Origin: JAIRTY01 sp050257395
GTDB lineage: Bacteria; Actinomycetota; Actinomycetes; Streptosporangiales; Streptosporangiaceae
Direction of reading: 5' to 3'
DNA length: 8,453 nucleotides
Assembly (NCBI GenBank): GCA_050257395.1
Contig: JBLMWU010000195.1
Coordinates: 1 to 8,453 of the forward strand
Made by a program: the position numbers and the translations under genes. Of the stretch, positions 1-8,453 are shown in pieces. Every line of letters starts with the position of its first letter. The first letter of the stretch is position 1. The notes under the pieces are model-generated. The model did no database searches and was not told where the DNA came from. It was given only the letters and a program-made list of their open reading frames with translations.

Positions 1-35
1 CGCGGGCGCGGACCCCCGGTCGGCGGGCCCGGCGG

Positions 36-39
<4 letters not shown>
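1..39 (-). CDS. Start of next pyr-operon gene (partial, runs off left edge)
   Basis: A GTG codon at 39-37 overlaps the carB stop codon in the GTGA arrangement also seen at pyrR/pyrB and pyrB/pyrC. The frame stays open for all 13 available codons (MTAGPADRGSAPA). A weak purine stretch (GAGGG) lies a few bases upstream. In other actinobacterial pyrimidine operons the gene after carB is usually pyrF (orotidine-5'-phosphate decarboxylase, as in Mycobacterium tuberculosis) or a dihydroorotate dehydrogenase gene such as pyrD or pyrK. The 13 residues are low-complexity and do not tell these apart. The call rests on the overlap pattern and operon context only, so no function is assigned. Confidence 0.45.
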
Positions 40-3360
<3,321 letters not shown>

Positions 3361-3377
<17 letters not shown>

Positions 3378-4554
3378 CGGCCCGGCCTCCTTCCATCAGC
3401 CGGCAGAACGCGTCGAACTCGCCCGCGGCGTCGTGCGGGCCGGGCGCGGCCTCGGGGTGGTACTGGACGCTGAACGCGGGCACGTCCAGCAGCCGCAGCC
3501 CTTCGACCACGCCGTCGTTCAGGTTGAGGTGGCTCACCTGGGCGCGGCCGAAGTTCGTGGTGAACGGGGCTTCGCCCGTGCCGGGCAGGTCGACCGCGAA
3601 GCCGTGGTTGTGGCTGGTGATCTGGACCCGGCCGGTGGCCAGGTCCTTGACCGGCTGGTTCACGCCGCGGTGCCCGAATCTCAGCTTATGGGTGCCCAGC
3701 CCGAGCGCCCGGCCCAGGATCTGGCTGCCCAGGCAGATGCCGAACAGCGGGACACGAGCCGCCAGCACGCCGCGCATCGCCTCGACCGCGTAGCCGGCCG
3801 CGGCAGGGTCGCCGGGCCCGTTGGAGAAGAACACCCCGTCCGGGCCGGCCGCCAGGATCTCCGCCGCGGTGGCCGTGGCGGGCACCACCCGCACCTGGCA
3901 GCCGCGCAGCGCCATCGACCGGGGCGTGTTCGCCTTGATGCCGAGGTCCACGGCGACCACCCGGAACCTGACCGGCGTCCCGTCCGGCGGGTCCACCGTG
4001 TAGGCCTCGGAGACGGACACCTCCCGGGCCAGGTCGGCGCCGACCATGGACGGGCTGGCCAGCACCCGCTCGAGCAGCGCCGCCGGGTCGGTCCCGGTGG
4101 TGCTGACGGCCGCCCGCATGGCGCCCCGGGTGCGCAGCCGGCGGGTGAGCGCCCGGGTGCCGGTGACGGCGATGCCGGGCACGCCCGCGGCGGCCAGCTC
4201 GGCGTCCAGGGTCCGCCGCGAGCGCCAGCTGGAGGCGATCCGGGCGGGCTCGCGCACCACGAACCCGCTGACCCAGATCCGGCGGGACTCGGGGTCCTCG
4301 TCGTTCATCCCGGTGTTGCCGATGTGCGGGGCGGTCATGGCCACGATCTGCCGGGCGTACGACGGGTCGGTCAGGGTCTCCTGGTAGCCGGTCATGCCGG
4401 TGTTGAAGACCATCTCCCCGAAGGTCTCACCCTCCGCTCCGAACCCGGTCCCGGTGAAGGTGGTGCCGTCCTCCAGCACCAGCAGCGCGGGCGGGGCGGT
4501 GTCTGCCCGGGGGGACGACCCCCCATGACCCCCCCGCTGCGGGACCGCCGTCAT
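3361..4554 (-). CDS. carA: Carbamoyl-phosphate synthase small (glutaminase) subunit
   Basis: This 397-residue protein hydrolyses glutamine and passes ammonia through a tunnel to CarB. The N-terminal CarA domain runs from about 22 (LLVLEDGTTFTGTGFGAEG) to about 180, including NTGMTGYQE (51-59) and DPSYA. The class I glutamine amidotransferase domain starts near 197. It has the oxyanion loop SNGPGDP (244-250), the nucleophile elbow FGICLGSQ with Cys274, SHNHG (314-318), and the catalytic pair His366/Glu368 in QYHPE. The triad is complete. The residue after the elbow glycine is Ser rather than the His or Asn of familiar homologues, and the usual IDTR motif near 131-134 reads TGTR. About 20 residues of G/P/S-rich N-terminal sequence precede the fold. 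The ATG overlaps the pyrC stop as ATGA, with only a weak GGGAA upstream, so translation is probably coupled to pyrC. No gene separates pyrC and carA, unlike M. tuberculosis, where a membrane protein gene (Rv1382) does. Confidence 0.98.
3386..3394 (-). promoter_or_regulatory. Shine-Dalgarno of carB, inside carA
   Basis: The minus-strand sequence GGAAGGAGG lies 8 nt upstream of the carB ATG and within the last codons of carA. It supports this ATG and suggests that carB translation initiates independently as well as by coupling across the 17-nt overlap. Confidence 0.75.
4509..4524 (-). repeat. G6/C6 hairpin and homopolymer tracts in the start of carA
   Basis: Six G (4509-4514), ACGA, then six C (4519-4524) form a perfect 6-bp inverted repeat with a 4-nt loop, covering carA codons 11-16. 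A run of seven C on the plus strand follows at 4529-4535. On the coding strand this gives G7, G6 and C6 tracts within about the first 45 nt of the gene. Such tracts may fold, slow initiating ribosomes, or be prone to slippage. The reading frame is intact as given. Confidence 0.6.
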
Positions 4555-5846
4555 GCCAGTTTCCCGTCGAGCACGGTCGGGCGGCCGCGCAGGAACGTCG
4601 CGGTCACCCGGCCGGGCAGTGTCATCCCCGCGAACGGGGTGTTGCGGCTGCGGGACGCGTGCGCCGCCGGGTCCACCGGCAGCCGGGGCGCCGGGTCGTA
4701 CAGCGTCAGGCTGGCCGGCGAGCCGGCCGCCAGCGCGGCGCCGTGCCCGCGCAGCCTGCCGATCGCCGCGGGGCGCGCCGACATCCGGTCAGCCACCCCC
4801 GCCCAGTCCAGCAGCCCGGTCTCCACCATCGCCTCCTGCACCACCCGCAGCGCGGTCTCCAGGCCGGTCATGCCGAAGGCGGCGGCGGCCCATTCGGTCT
4901 CCTTGTCCTCCACCGGATGCGGGGCGTGGTCGGTCGCCACGCAGTCGATGGTCCCGTCGGCCAGCCCGGCCCGCAGCGCGGCCACGTCGGCGGCGGTGCG
5001 CAGCGGCGGGTTCACCTTGTACACCGGGTCGTAGCTGGCGGCCAGCTCGTCGGTGAGCAGCAGGTGGTGCGGGGTGACCTCGGCGGTCACCCGCCAGCCC
5101 TTGCCCTTGGCCCACCGGATGATCTCCACCGAGCCGGCCGTGGACACGTGGCACACGTGCAGCGCGGAGCCGACGTGCGCGGCCAGCAGGCAGTCCCGGG
5201 CGATGACGGCCTCCTCGGCCACCGCGGGCCAGCCGGCCAGGCCCAGCCGCCCGGACACCTCGCCCTCGTTCATCTGGGCGCCGCCGGTGAGCCGGGGCTC
5301 CTGCGCGTGCTGGGCGATGACCCCGTCGAAGGCCTTGACGTACTCCAGGGCGCGGCGCATCAGCACCGCGTCGGACACGCACCGGCCGTCGTCGGAGAAC
5401 ACCCGGACCCGGGCGGCCGAGTCGGCCATGGCGCCGAGCTCGGCGAGTGCCTGGCCGGCCAGGCCGACCGTGACCGCGCCGACCGGCTGCACGTCGCAGT
5501 GGCCGGCCTGGCGGCCCAGCCGCCACACCTGCTCCACCACCCCGGCGGTGTCGGCGACCGGCTCGGTGTTCGCCATGGCGTGCACGGCGGTGTAGCCGCC
5601 GAGCGCGGCCGCGGCCGTCCCGGTCTCCACCGTCTCGGCGTCCTCGCGGCCCGGCTCGCGCAGGTGGGTGTGCAGGTCCACCAGCCCGGGCAGGGCGATC
5701 AGGCCGTCCGCGCCGAGCTCCTGCGCGCCGGCCGCTGCCGCGTCCGGCCCGATCGCCGCGATCATCCCGTCGCGGAGCAGGATGTCCGCGGGCTCGCCGC
5801 CGAGCGGCCGCGCCCCCCGGATCAGCCAGGCGTTGCTGTCGTTCAC
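4551..5846 (-). CDS. pyrC: Dihydroorotase, class I
   Basis: This 431-residue amidohydrolase reversibly cyclises N-carbamoyl-L-aspartate to L-dihydroorotate, the third step of UMP synthesis. An N-terminal strand-rich composite domain leads into the barrel at LPGLVDLHTHLREPG. The metal ligands expected of class I enzymes are all in place: His59 and His61 (HTHLREPG), Asp153 (FSDDG, 150-154), His180 (AQHAQE), His233 (CHVS) and Asp306 (ATDHAPH). TPHHL (258-262) and NPPLR (279-283) are also conserved. The intact ligand set argues for an active enzyme rather than the inactive PyrC-like subunit that partners PyrB in some bacteria. The GTG start overlaps the pyrB stop (GTGA) and is preceded by GGAGGTG about 6 nt upstream. 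Length is typical. The final TGA overlaps the carA ATG. Class I dihydroorotases are known to associate with aspartate transcarbamoylase in some species, and the tight pyrB-pyrC linkage is compatible with that but does not prove it. Confidence 0.97.
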   Translation of the reverse strand: MNDSNAWLIRGARPLGGEPADILLRDGMIAAIGPDAAAAGAQELGADGLIALPGLVDLHTHLREPGREDAETVETGTAAAALGGYTAVHAMANTEPVADTAGVVEQVWRLGRQAGHCDVQPVGAVTVGLAGQALAELGAMADSAARVRVFSDDGRCVSDAVLMRRALEYVKAFDGVIAQHAQEPRLTGGAQMNEGEVSGRLGLAGWPAVAEEAVIARDCLLAAHVGSALHVCHVSTAGSVEIIRWAKGKGWRVTAEVTPHHLLLTDELAASYDPVYKVNPPLRTAADVAALRAGLADGTIDCVATDHAPHPVEDKETEWAAAAFGMTGLETALRVVQEAMVETGLLDWAGVADRMSARPAAIGRLRGHGAALAAGSPASLTLYDPAPRLPVDPAAHASRSRNTPFAGMTLPGRVTATFLRGRPTVLDGKLA

Positions 5847-6805
5847 GGGGCCACCTCCGCGCCGCCGAGGAGCAGGTACAGGACGGCCATCCGGACGCTG
5901 ACGCCGTTGGCGACCTGCTCGGTGACCGTGGACCGGGCCGAGTCGGCCACCTCGGCCGCGATCTCCACGCCCCGGTTCATCGGCCCGGGGTGCATCACGA
6001 TGGCGCGCTCGGGCAGCAGCGCGAGCCTGCCGCTGTCCAGGCCGTAGCGGCGGCTGTACTCCCGCACGCTCGGGAAGTACGCGGCGTTCATCCGCTCGGC
6101 CTGCACCCGCAGCATCATCACCACGTCGGTCTTGGGCAGCGCGGCGTCCAGGTCGTAGCCGACCGAGCAGGGCCAGCTGTCCACCGCGACCGGCAGCAGG
6201 GTGGGCGGCGCGACCAGGGTCACGTCGGCGCCGAGAGTGTGCAGCAGCAGCACGTTGGACCGGGCCACCCGGCTGTGCAGGATGTCGCCGACGATGGTGA
6301 CCCGCAGCCCGTCCAGGGTGCCCCCGGCCGCGGGGGCGCGGCCGCCGTCGCTGCCGCGGCCGAACCGGCGGCGGATCGTGAACGCGTCCAGCAGCGCCTG
6401 GGTGGGGTGCTCGTGGGCGCCGTCACCGGCGTTGACCACGCTGCCGCGCACCCAGCCGGCCAGCCGGTGCGGGGCGCCCGCGGCGCTGTGCCGGACCACC
6501 ACGGCGTCGGCGCCCATCGCCTCCAGGGTCAGCGCCGTGTCCTTGAGGCTCTCCCCCTTGGCGACGCTGGAGCCCTTGGCCGAGAAGTTGATCACGTCGG
6601 CGGACAGCCGCTTGGCGGCGGCCTCGAACGAGATCCGGGTCCGGGTGGAATCCTCGAAGAAGAGGTTGACCACGGTCCGGCCGCGCAGGGTGGGCAGCTT
6701 CTTGATGGGCCGGTCGGCCACCCGGGCGAGCTCGTCAGCGGTGTCCAGGACCAGCAGCGCGTCGTCCCGGCTCAGGTCGGCGGCCGAGATGAGGTGGCGG
6801 TTCAC
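5843..6805 (-). CDS. pyrB: Aspartate carbamoyltransferase catalytic subunit
   Basis: This 320-residue enzyme transfers the carbamoyl group of carbamoyl phosphate to aspartate, the first committed pyrimidine step. The N-terminal carbamoyl-phosphate domain carries FFEDSTRTRISFE (49-61), the SSVAKGES loop (79-86) with its catalytic Lys83, VVRHS near Arg105, and HEHPTQALLD (131-140). The aspartate-binding domain contains VGDILHSRVARSN (172-184), MLRVQAERM (231-239) and MHPGPMNRGVE (271-281). Length is close to the usual 305-315. The excess is mostly a G/A-rich insertion at about 149-163, at the domain junction just before the VTIVGD strand. No regulatory chain gene (pyrI) is seen, as expected for an actinobacterium. 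The GTG start overlaps the pyrR stop (GTGA) and has GGAGGTGA upstream. Control is likely exercised through PyrR at the operon leader. Confidence 0.98.
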   Translation of the reverse strand: MNRHLISAADLSRDDALLVLDTADELARVADRPIKKLPTLRGRTVVNLFFEDSTRTRISFEAAAKRLSADVINFSAKGSSVAKGESLKDTALTLEAMGADAVVVRHSAAGAPHRLAGWVRGSVVNAGDGAHEHPTQALLDAFTIRRRFGRGSDGGRAPAAGGTLDGLRVTIVGDILHSRVARSNVLLLHTLGADVTLVAPPTLLPVAVDSWPCSVGYDLDAALPKTDVVMMLRVQAERMNAAYFPSVREYSRRYGLDSGRLALLPERAIVMHPGPMNRGVEIAAEVADSARSTVTEQVANGVSVRMAVLYLLLGGAEVAP

Positions 6806-7416
6806 GCGGTCACCTCCGCGGTGCCGAGCAGCACGGCGTCCTCGCCGTCGGACTCGGCCAGCAGCACCCGGACCATCTCCTGCTGCGAGGTGGGCAGGTT
6901 CTTGCCGACGTAGTCGGCCCTGATCGGCAGCTCCCGGTGGCCGCGGTCGACCAGGACCGCGAGCTGGACCGCGCGGGGCCTGCCCAGGTCGCCGAGCGCG
7001 TCCAGAGCCGCCCGGACCGTGCGCCCGGAGTACAGCACGTCATCGACCAGCACCACCACCCGGCCGTCGACGCCCTCGGCCGGGACGTCGGTGTGGCCCA
7101 GCGACCGGGCCGGGCGCAGCCGCAGGTCGTCGCGGTACATGGTGATGTCCAGCGACCCGTGCGGGACGGGGTGCCCCTCGACCTCCCCGATCCGGGCCGC
7201 GAGCCGGGCGGCCAGCGGCACGCCGCGGGTGGGGATGCCCAGCAGCACGATGTCGGCGGCGCCCCTGGTGCGCTCGATGATTTCGTGGGCGATCCGGGTC
7301 AGCGCCCGGCTGATTTCGGCCTGCTCGAGGACGGTCTTGCCGCCGGCGGGCTTCGGTGAGCCAGGCCGGGGCTGAGCTGATCCGGGGCCGCTGGCCGGCT
7401 GGGCCGCACGCGCCAC
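6802..7416 (-). CDS. pyrR: PyrR, pyrimidine operon RNA-binding regulator / uracil phosphoribosyltransferase
   Basis: This 204-residue protein has the type I phosphoribosyltransferase fold. PyrR proteins bind pyr mRNA when UMP or UTP is high and repress the operon, and many also convert uracil plus PRPP to UMP. The core begins near residue 27. It has GIPTRGVPLA (60-69), ITMYRDDL (91-98), the PRPP loop VVLVDDVLYSGRT (121-133), and the PyrR-typical stretch DRGHRELPIRADYVGKNLPTS (157-177). About 26 residues of A/P/G-rich, probably disordered N-terminus make it longer than the roughly 180-residue Bacillus protein. No ATG, GTG or TTG codon lies nearer the core, and the GTG at 7416 has an excellent AAAGGAGGT, so the extension is probably real. 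It is the first gene of the operon and is divergent from bldD. A matching PyrR binding loop covers its own ribosome binding site. Confidence 0.96.
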   Translation of the reverse strand: MARAAQPASGPGSAQPRPGSPKPAGGKTVLEQAEISRALTRIAHEIIERTRGAADIVLLGIPTRGVPLAARLAARIGEVEGHPVPHGSLDITMYRDDLRLRPARSLGHTDVPAEGVDGRVVVLVDDVLYSGRTVRAALDALGDLGRPRAVQLAVLVDRGHRELPIRADYVGKNLPTSQQEMVRVLLAESDGEDAVLLGTAEVTA

Positions 7417-7420
7417 TAGG

Positions 7421-7460
7421 ACCTCCTTTCCCGCCTCACGGGACGGGGATTAAAGGACGT
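7421..7460 (-). promoter_or_regulatory. PyrR-binding RNA loop sequestering the pyrR Shine-Dalgarno
   Basis: In the minus-strand leader, CCCGTC (7447-7442) pairs with GGCGGG (7435-7430) around the hexaloop CCGTGA (7441-7436). This loop fits the CNGNGA terminal loop of known PyrR binding sites. Below it, a 4-nt bulge AATC (7451-7448) on the 5' side separates the upper stem from a lower stem of TCCTTT (7457-7452) with AAAGGA (7429-7424). The lower stem extends by two more pairs past a G/G mismatch. The 3' arm contains the whole AAAGGAGGT Shine-Dalgarno (7429-7421), 4 nt from the GTG start. The bulged double stem and hexaloop match the family architecture. Overlap with the ribosome binding site points to translational repression, as described for Mycobacterium smegmatis, rather than Bacillus-type attenuation. 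No attenuator terminator or U-tract is seen in the leader. Confidence 0.82.
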
Positions 7461-7472
7461 CTGACGGGATTT

Positions 7473-7478
7473 ACGGTA
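7473..7478 (-). promoter_or_regulatory. Candidate -10 element of the pyr operon promoter
   Basis: The minus-strand hexamer TACCGT fits TANNNT, and a G residue precedes it in an extended context (TGG). It would place a start near 7466, giving a leader of about 50 nt that just contains the PyrR loop. No recognisable -35 lies 16-18 nt upstream (GCAGCC at 7501-7496), so the promoter would be weak or activator dependent. The assignment is by inspection only. Confidence 0.38.
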
Positions 7479-7489
7479 CCAGCCGGGAC

Positions 7490-7517
7490 CTGGCGGGCTG
7501 CTGTTGCGACCCGCCAG
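7490..7517. repeat. 8-bp inverted repeat over the pyr -35 region
   Basis: CTGGCGGG (7490-7497) and CCCGCCAG (7510-7517) are perfect reverse complements separated by 12 nt. The repeat is centred about 37 nt upstream of the predicted pyr transcription start, where a repressor or activator site would act. It could also be a chance GC-rich hairpin. No known factor is assigned. Confidence 0.5.
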
Positions 7518-7525
7518 CCCTCAGG

Positions 7526-7548
7526 TCACACTCCGTGATTCGGATCAC
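7526..7548. promoter_or_regulatory. Operator-like palindrome with three GTGA/TCAC half-sites
   Basis: GTGAT-TCGG-ATCAC (7535-7548) is a perfect 5-bp palindrome and reads as GTGA-N6-TCAC, close to the CRP-family consensus TGTGA-N6-TCACA (here CGTGA and TCACA). A third half-site, TCAC at 7526-7529, lies 5 nt to the left in the opposite sense. BldD boxes also use AGTGA/TCACC-like half-sites with variable spacing, so autoregulation or BldD control is an alternative reading. The palindrome centre is about 75 nt upstream of the predicted pyr start and about 210 nt upstream of the bldD start. Confidence 0.5.
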
Positions 7549-7600
7549 AGGTCGTCCCTGGTGGCCCCGCGGGCCCCCGGCCGGTGCCCGCCGGATCGCC

Positions 7601-7627
7601 TGCGGGGGCGGGAATCCGCTGCCCGCA
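7601..7627. repeat. Imperfect 10-bp hairpin in the divergent intergenic region
   Basis: TGCGGG (7601-7606) pairs with CCCGCA (7622-7627), and inside it GCGG (7608-7611) pairs with CCGC (7616-7619) around a GAAT loop, with a small 1x2 internal loop. It lies upstream of both predicted promoters, so neither main transcript should contain it. It may be a DNA-level site, an insulator, or part of a longer unrecognised transcript. No T-tract follows on either strand. Confidence 0.45.
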
Positions 7628-7641
7628 AGACTTCCGGCGGG

Positions 7642-7655
7642 GGCCGCGCGCGGCC
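7642..7655. repeat. 14-bp perfect GC palindrome
   Basis: GGCCGCGCGCGGCC is a perfect palindrome about 60 nt upstream of the bldD -35. It is entirely G/C with a central alternating GCGCGC, so chance in high-GC DNA is quite possible. No regulator is suggested. Confidence 0.35.
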
Positions 7656-7715
7656 GGCGGGCTGTGGGGAGGAGGCCCGTTCACGCGTAAGTTCGCCCAG
7701 TTTTTGCCGTTCGGC

Positions 7716-7744
7716 TTGACCTCGTCGCGCTTGCGGCCTACCGT
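7716..7744 (+). promoter_or_regulatory. bldD promoter (sigma-70/HrdB type)
   Basis: TTGACC (7716-7721) and TACCGT (7739-7744) are separated by exactly 17 nt and match the -35 TTGACA and -10 TANNNT consensus of the main vegetative sigma factor. Transcription would start near 7751, about 46 nt before the bldD ATG. TCACT (7744-7748), the complement of a BldD AGTGA half-site, touches the -10. BldD is known to repress its own gene in Streptomyces coelicolor, so this is a plausible but unproven autoregulatory contact. Confidence 0.7.
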
Positions 7745-7782
7745 CACTGTCCGTAACCGTAACTCAAAGCGACGACTTGGCC

Positions 7783-7788
7783 AGGGGG
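7783..7788 (+). promoter_or_regulatory. Shine-Dalgarno of bldD
   Basis: AGGGGG stands 8 nt before the ATG at 7797. It selects this start over the in-frame upstream GTG at 7584, which has no such signal and would add 71 residues unlike the family. Confidence 0.65.
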
Positions 7789-7796
7789 CCGCACCA

Positions 7797-8291
7797 ATGC
7801 CATCTGAGTACGCAAAGACGTTGGGCGCGCGCTTGCGCGCCATCCGCACCCAGCAGGGGCTCTCGCTGCACGGCGTTGAGGAGAAGTCCCGCGGCCGGTG
7901 GAAGGCCGTGGTCGTGGGCTCTTACGAGCGCGGCGACCGCTCCGTGACCGTGCAGAAGCTGGCCGAGCTGGCCGAGTTCTACGGCGTCCCGGTGTCCGAG
8001 CTGCTGCCCGGCGACGGCGCCCCGACGGCGCTCGCGCCGTCGCCGAAGCTGGTCATCGACCTGGAGCGGATGGCCCAGCTGCCGAAGGAGAAGGCCGGGC
8101 CGCTCGCCCGCTACGTGGCGACGATCCAGAGCCAGCGCGGCGACTACAACGGCCGGGTGCTGTCCATCCGCCAGGAGGACCTGCGCTCGCTCGCAGTCAT
8201 CTACGACAAGTCACCGGTGGACCTAACCGAAGAGCTGATCGCCTGGGGCGTCCTCGACTCCGAGGCCCGCGGGGCGGTCGAGGCCTTCTGA
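7797..8291 (+). CDS. bldD: BldD, cyclic-di-GMP-responsive developmental transcription regulator
   Basis: This 164-residue protein (the S. coelicolor protein is about 167) represses sporulation-stage genes during vegetative growth when a c-di-GMP tetramer bridges two subunits. The N-terminal XRE-type helix-turn-helix covers about 5-70, with LRAIRTQQGLSLHGVEEKS (13-31) and SYERGDRSVTVQKLAELA (42-59). A variable linker (71-82) leads to the C-terminal domain. The c-di-GMP signature RXD-X8-RXXD is complete: Arg114-Gly-Asp116, eight residues, Arg125-Gln-Glu-Asp128, at the same numbering as in S. coelicolor. The domain continues with SLAVIYDKSP and LIAWGVLD. The gene has its own promoter and is divergent from the pyr operon. 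The identity is firm. That it governs sporulation in this organism is inferred from the family. Confidence 0.96.
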   Translation: MPSEYAKTLGARLRAIRTQQGLSLHGVEEKSRGRWKAVVVGSYERGDRSVTVQKLAELAEFYGVPVSELLPGDGAPTALAPSPKLVIDLERMAQLPKEKAGPLARYVATIQSQRGDYNGRVLSIRQEDLRSLAVIYDKSPVDLTEELIAWGVLDSEARGAVEAF

Positions 8292-8373
8292 CCTCAGCGG
8301 CCAGCTGACCCGCTGCTGACGGCGGGCCCAGGCTCCCGCCTGCGCCCGCCTGCCCGTCCTGGCACCCGCAGGT

Positions 8374-8398
8374 CCCGTCCCGGCCCGCCCGGGACGGG
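8374..8398 (+). terminator. Probable bldD terminator hairpin
   Basis: CCCGTCCCGG (8374-8383) and CCGGGACGGG (8389-8398) form a perfect 10-bp stem with a 5-nt CCCGC loop, starting 83 nt after the bldD stop. A second smaller G/C stem follows directly (about 8398-8411). No T-tract follows, which is common for actinobacterial terminators. The palindrome could work in either direction, so it may also serve a gene to the right. Confidence 0.6.
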
Positions 8399-8453
8399 CC
8401 GGCCCCCGGCCAGACAGCAGCCGCCAGCGGCCAGGCGTGCAGAGCCGGGGGGG

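Noticed and set aside
5990..6923. Plus-strand frames opposite pyrB and pyrR
   Set aside because: They are shadow frames caused by third-position GC bias. Their composition is repetitive H/Q/G/V or S/R/A, and the opposite strand has intact catalytic motifs.
7421..7470. A Bacillus-type transcription attenuator before pyrR
   Set aside because: There is no terminator with a U-tract and no antiterminator pair in the short leader. The binding loop itself overlaps the ribosome binding site, which fits translational control.
7584..7796. A 71-residue N-terminal extension of BldD from an upstream in-frame GTG
   Set aside because: The predicted promoter lies inside it, it has no Shine-Dalgarno, and the BldD family begins at the MPSEYAK position with an AGGGGG signal upstream.
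7526..7849. A 107-residue minus-strand frame across the intergenic region and bldD start
   Set aside because: It covers the bldD promoter and the first bldD codons, is P/R/G-rich, shows no recognisable motif, and lacks a supported start.

Overview
The window is high-GC DNA of a filamentous or sporulating type of actinomycete (Actinomycetota). The evidence is the strong G/C bias at third codon positions, frequent GTG starts, and a BldD-type developmental regulator next to a pyrimidine cluster. The genus cannot be fixed from this sequence alone.

Layout. Five complete genes on the minus strand, reading right to left from about 7416 to 36, form a de novo pyrimidine (UMP) operon: pyrR, pyrB, pyrC, carA, carB. 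Every junction overlaps: GTGA, GTGA and ATGA 4-nt overlaps, then a 17-nt overlap between carA and carB. A further probable gene starts as a GTGA overlap on the carB stop and runs off the left edge. CarA and CarB make carbamoyl phosphate, PyrB condenses it with aspartate, and PyrC closes the ring to dihydroorotate. PyrR senses uridine nucleotides and controls the operon.

The roughly 380-nt divergent intergenic region (7417-7796) has no convincing gene but much structure. Next to pyrR is a good match to a PyrR RNA-binding loop (CNGNGA hexaloop) whose lower stem pairs with the pyrR Shine-Dalgarno, which predicts translational repression. Further right are a weak pyr promoter, an 8-bp inverted repeat over its -35 region, a CRP-like palindrome with an extra half-site, a strong imperfect hairpin, and a good sigma-70/HrdB-type promoter for bldD.

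On the plus strand, 7797-8291 encodes BldD, a master regulator of development, with the complete RXD-X8-RXXD cyclic-di-GMP binding signature. It is followed by 162 nt of non-coding sequence containing a strong GC hairpin, a likely terminator.

I did not find a wholly new system. The most notable points are the predicted PyrR translational switch, the unexplained operator-like repeats between the pyrimidine operon and the c-di-GMP regulator, and a homopolymer hairpin at the start of carA.
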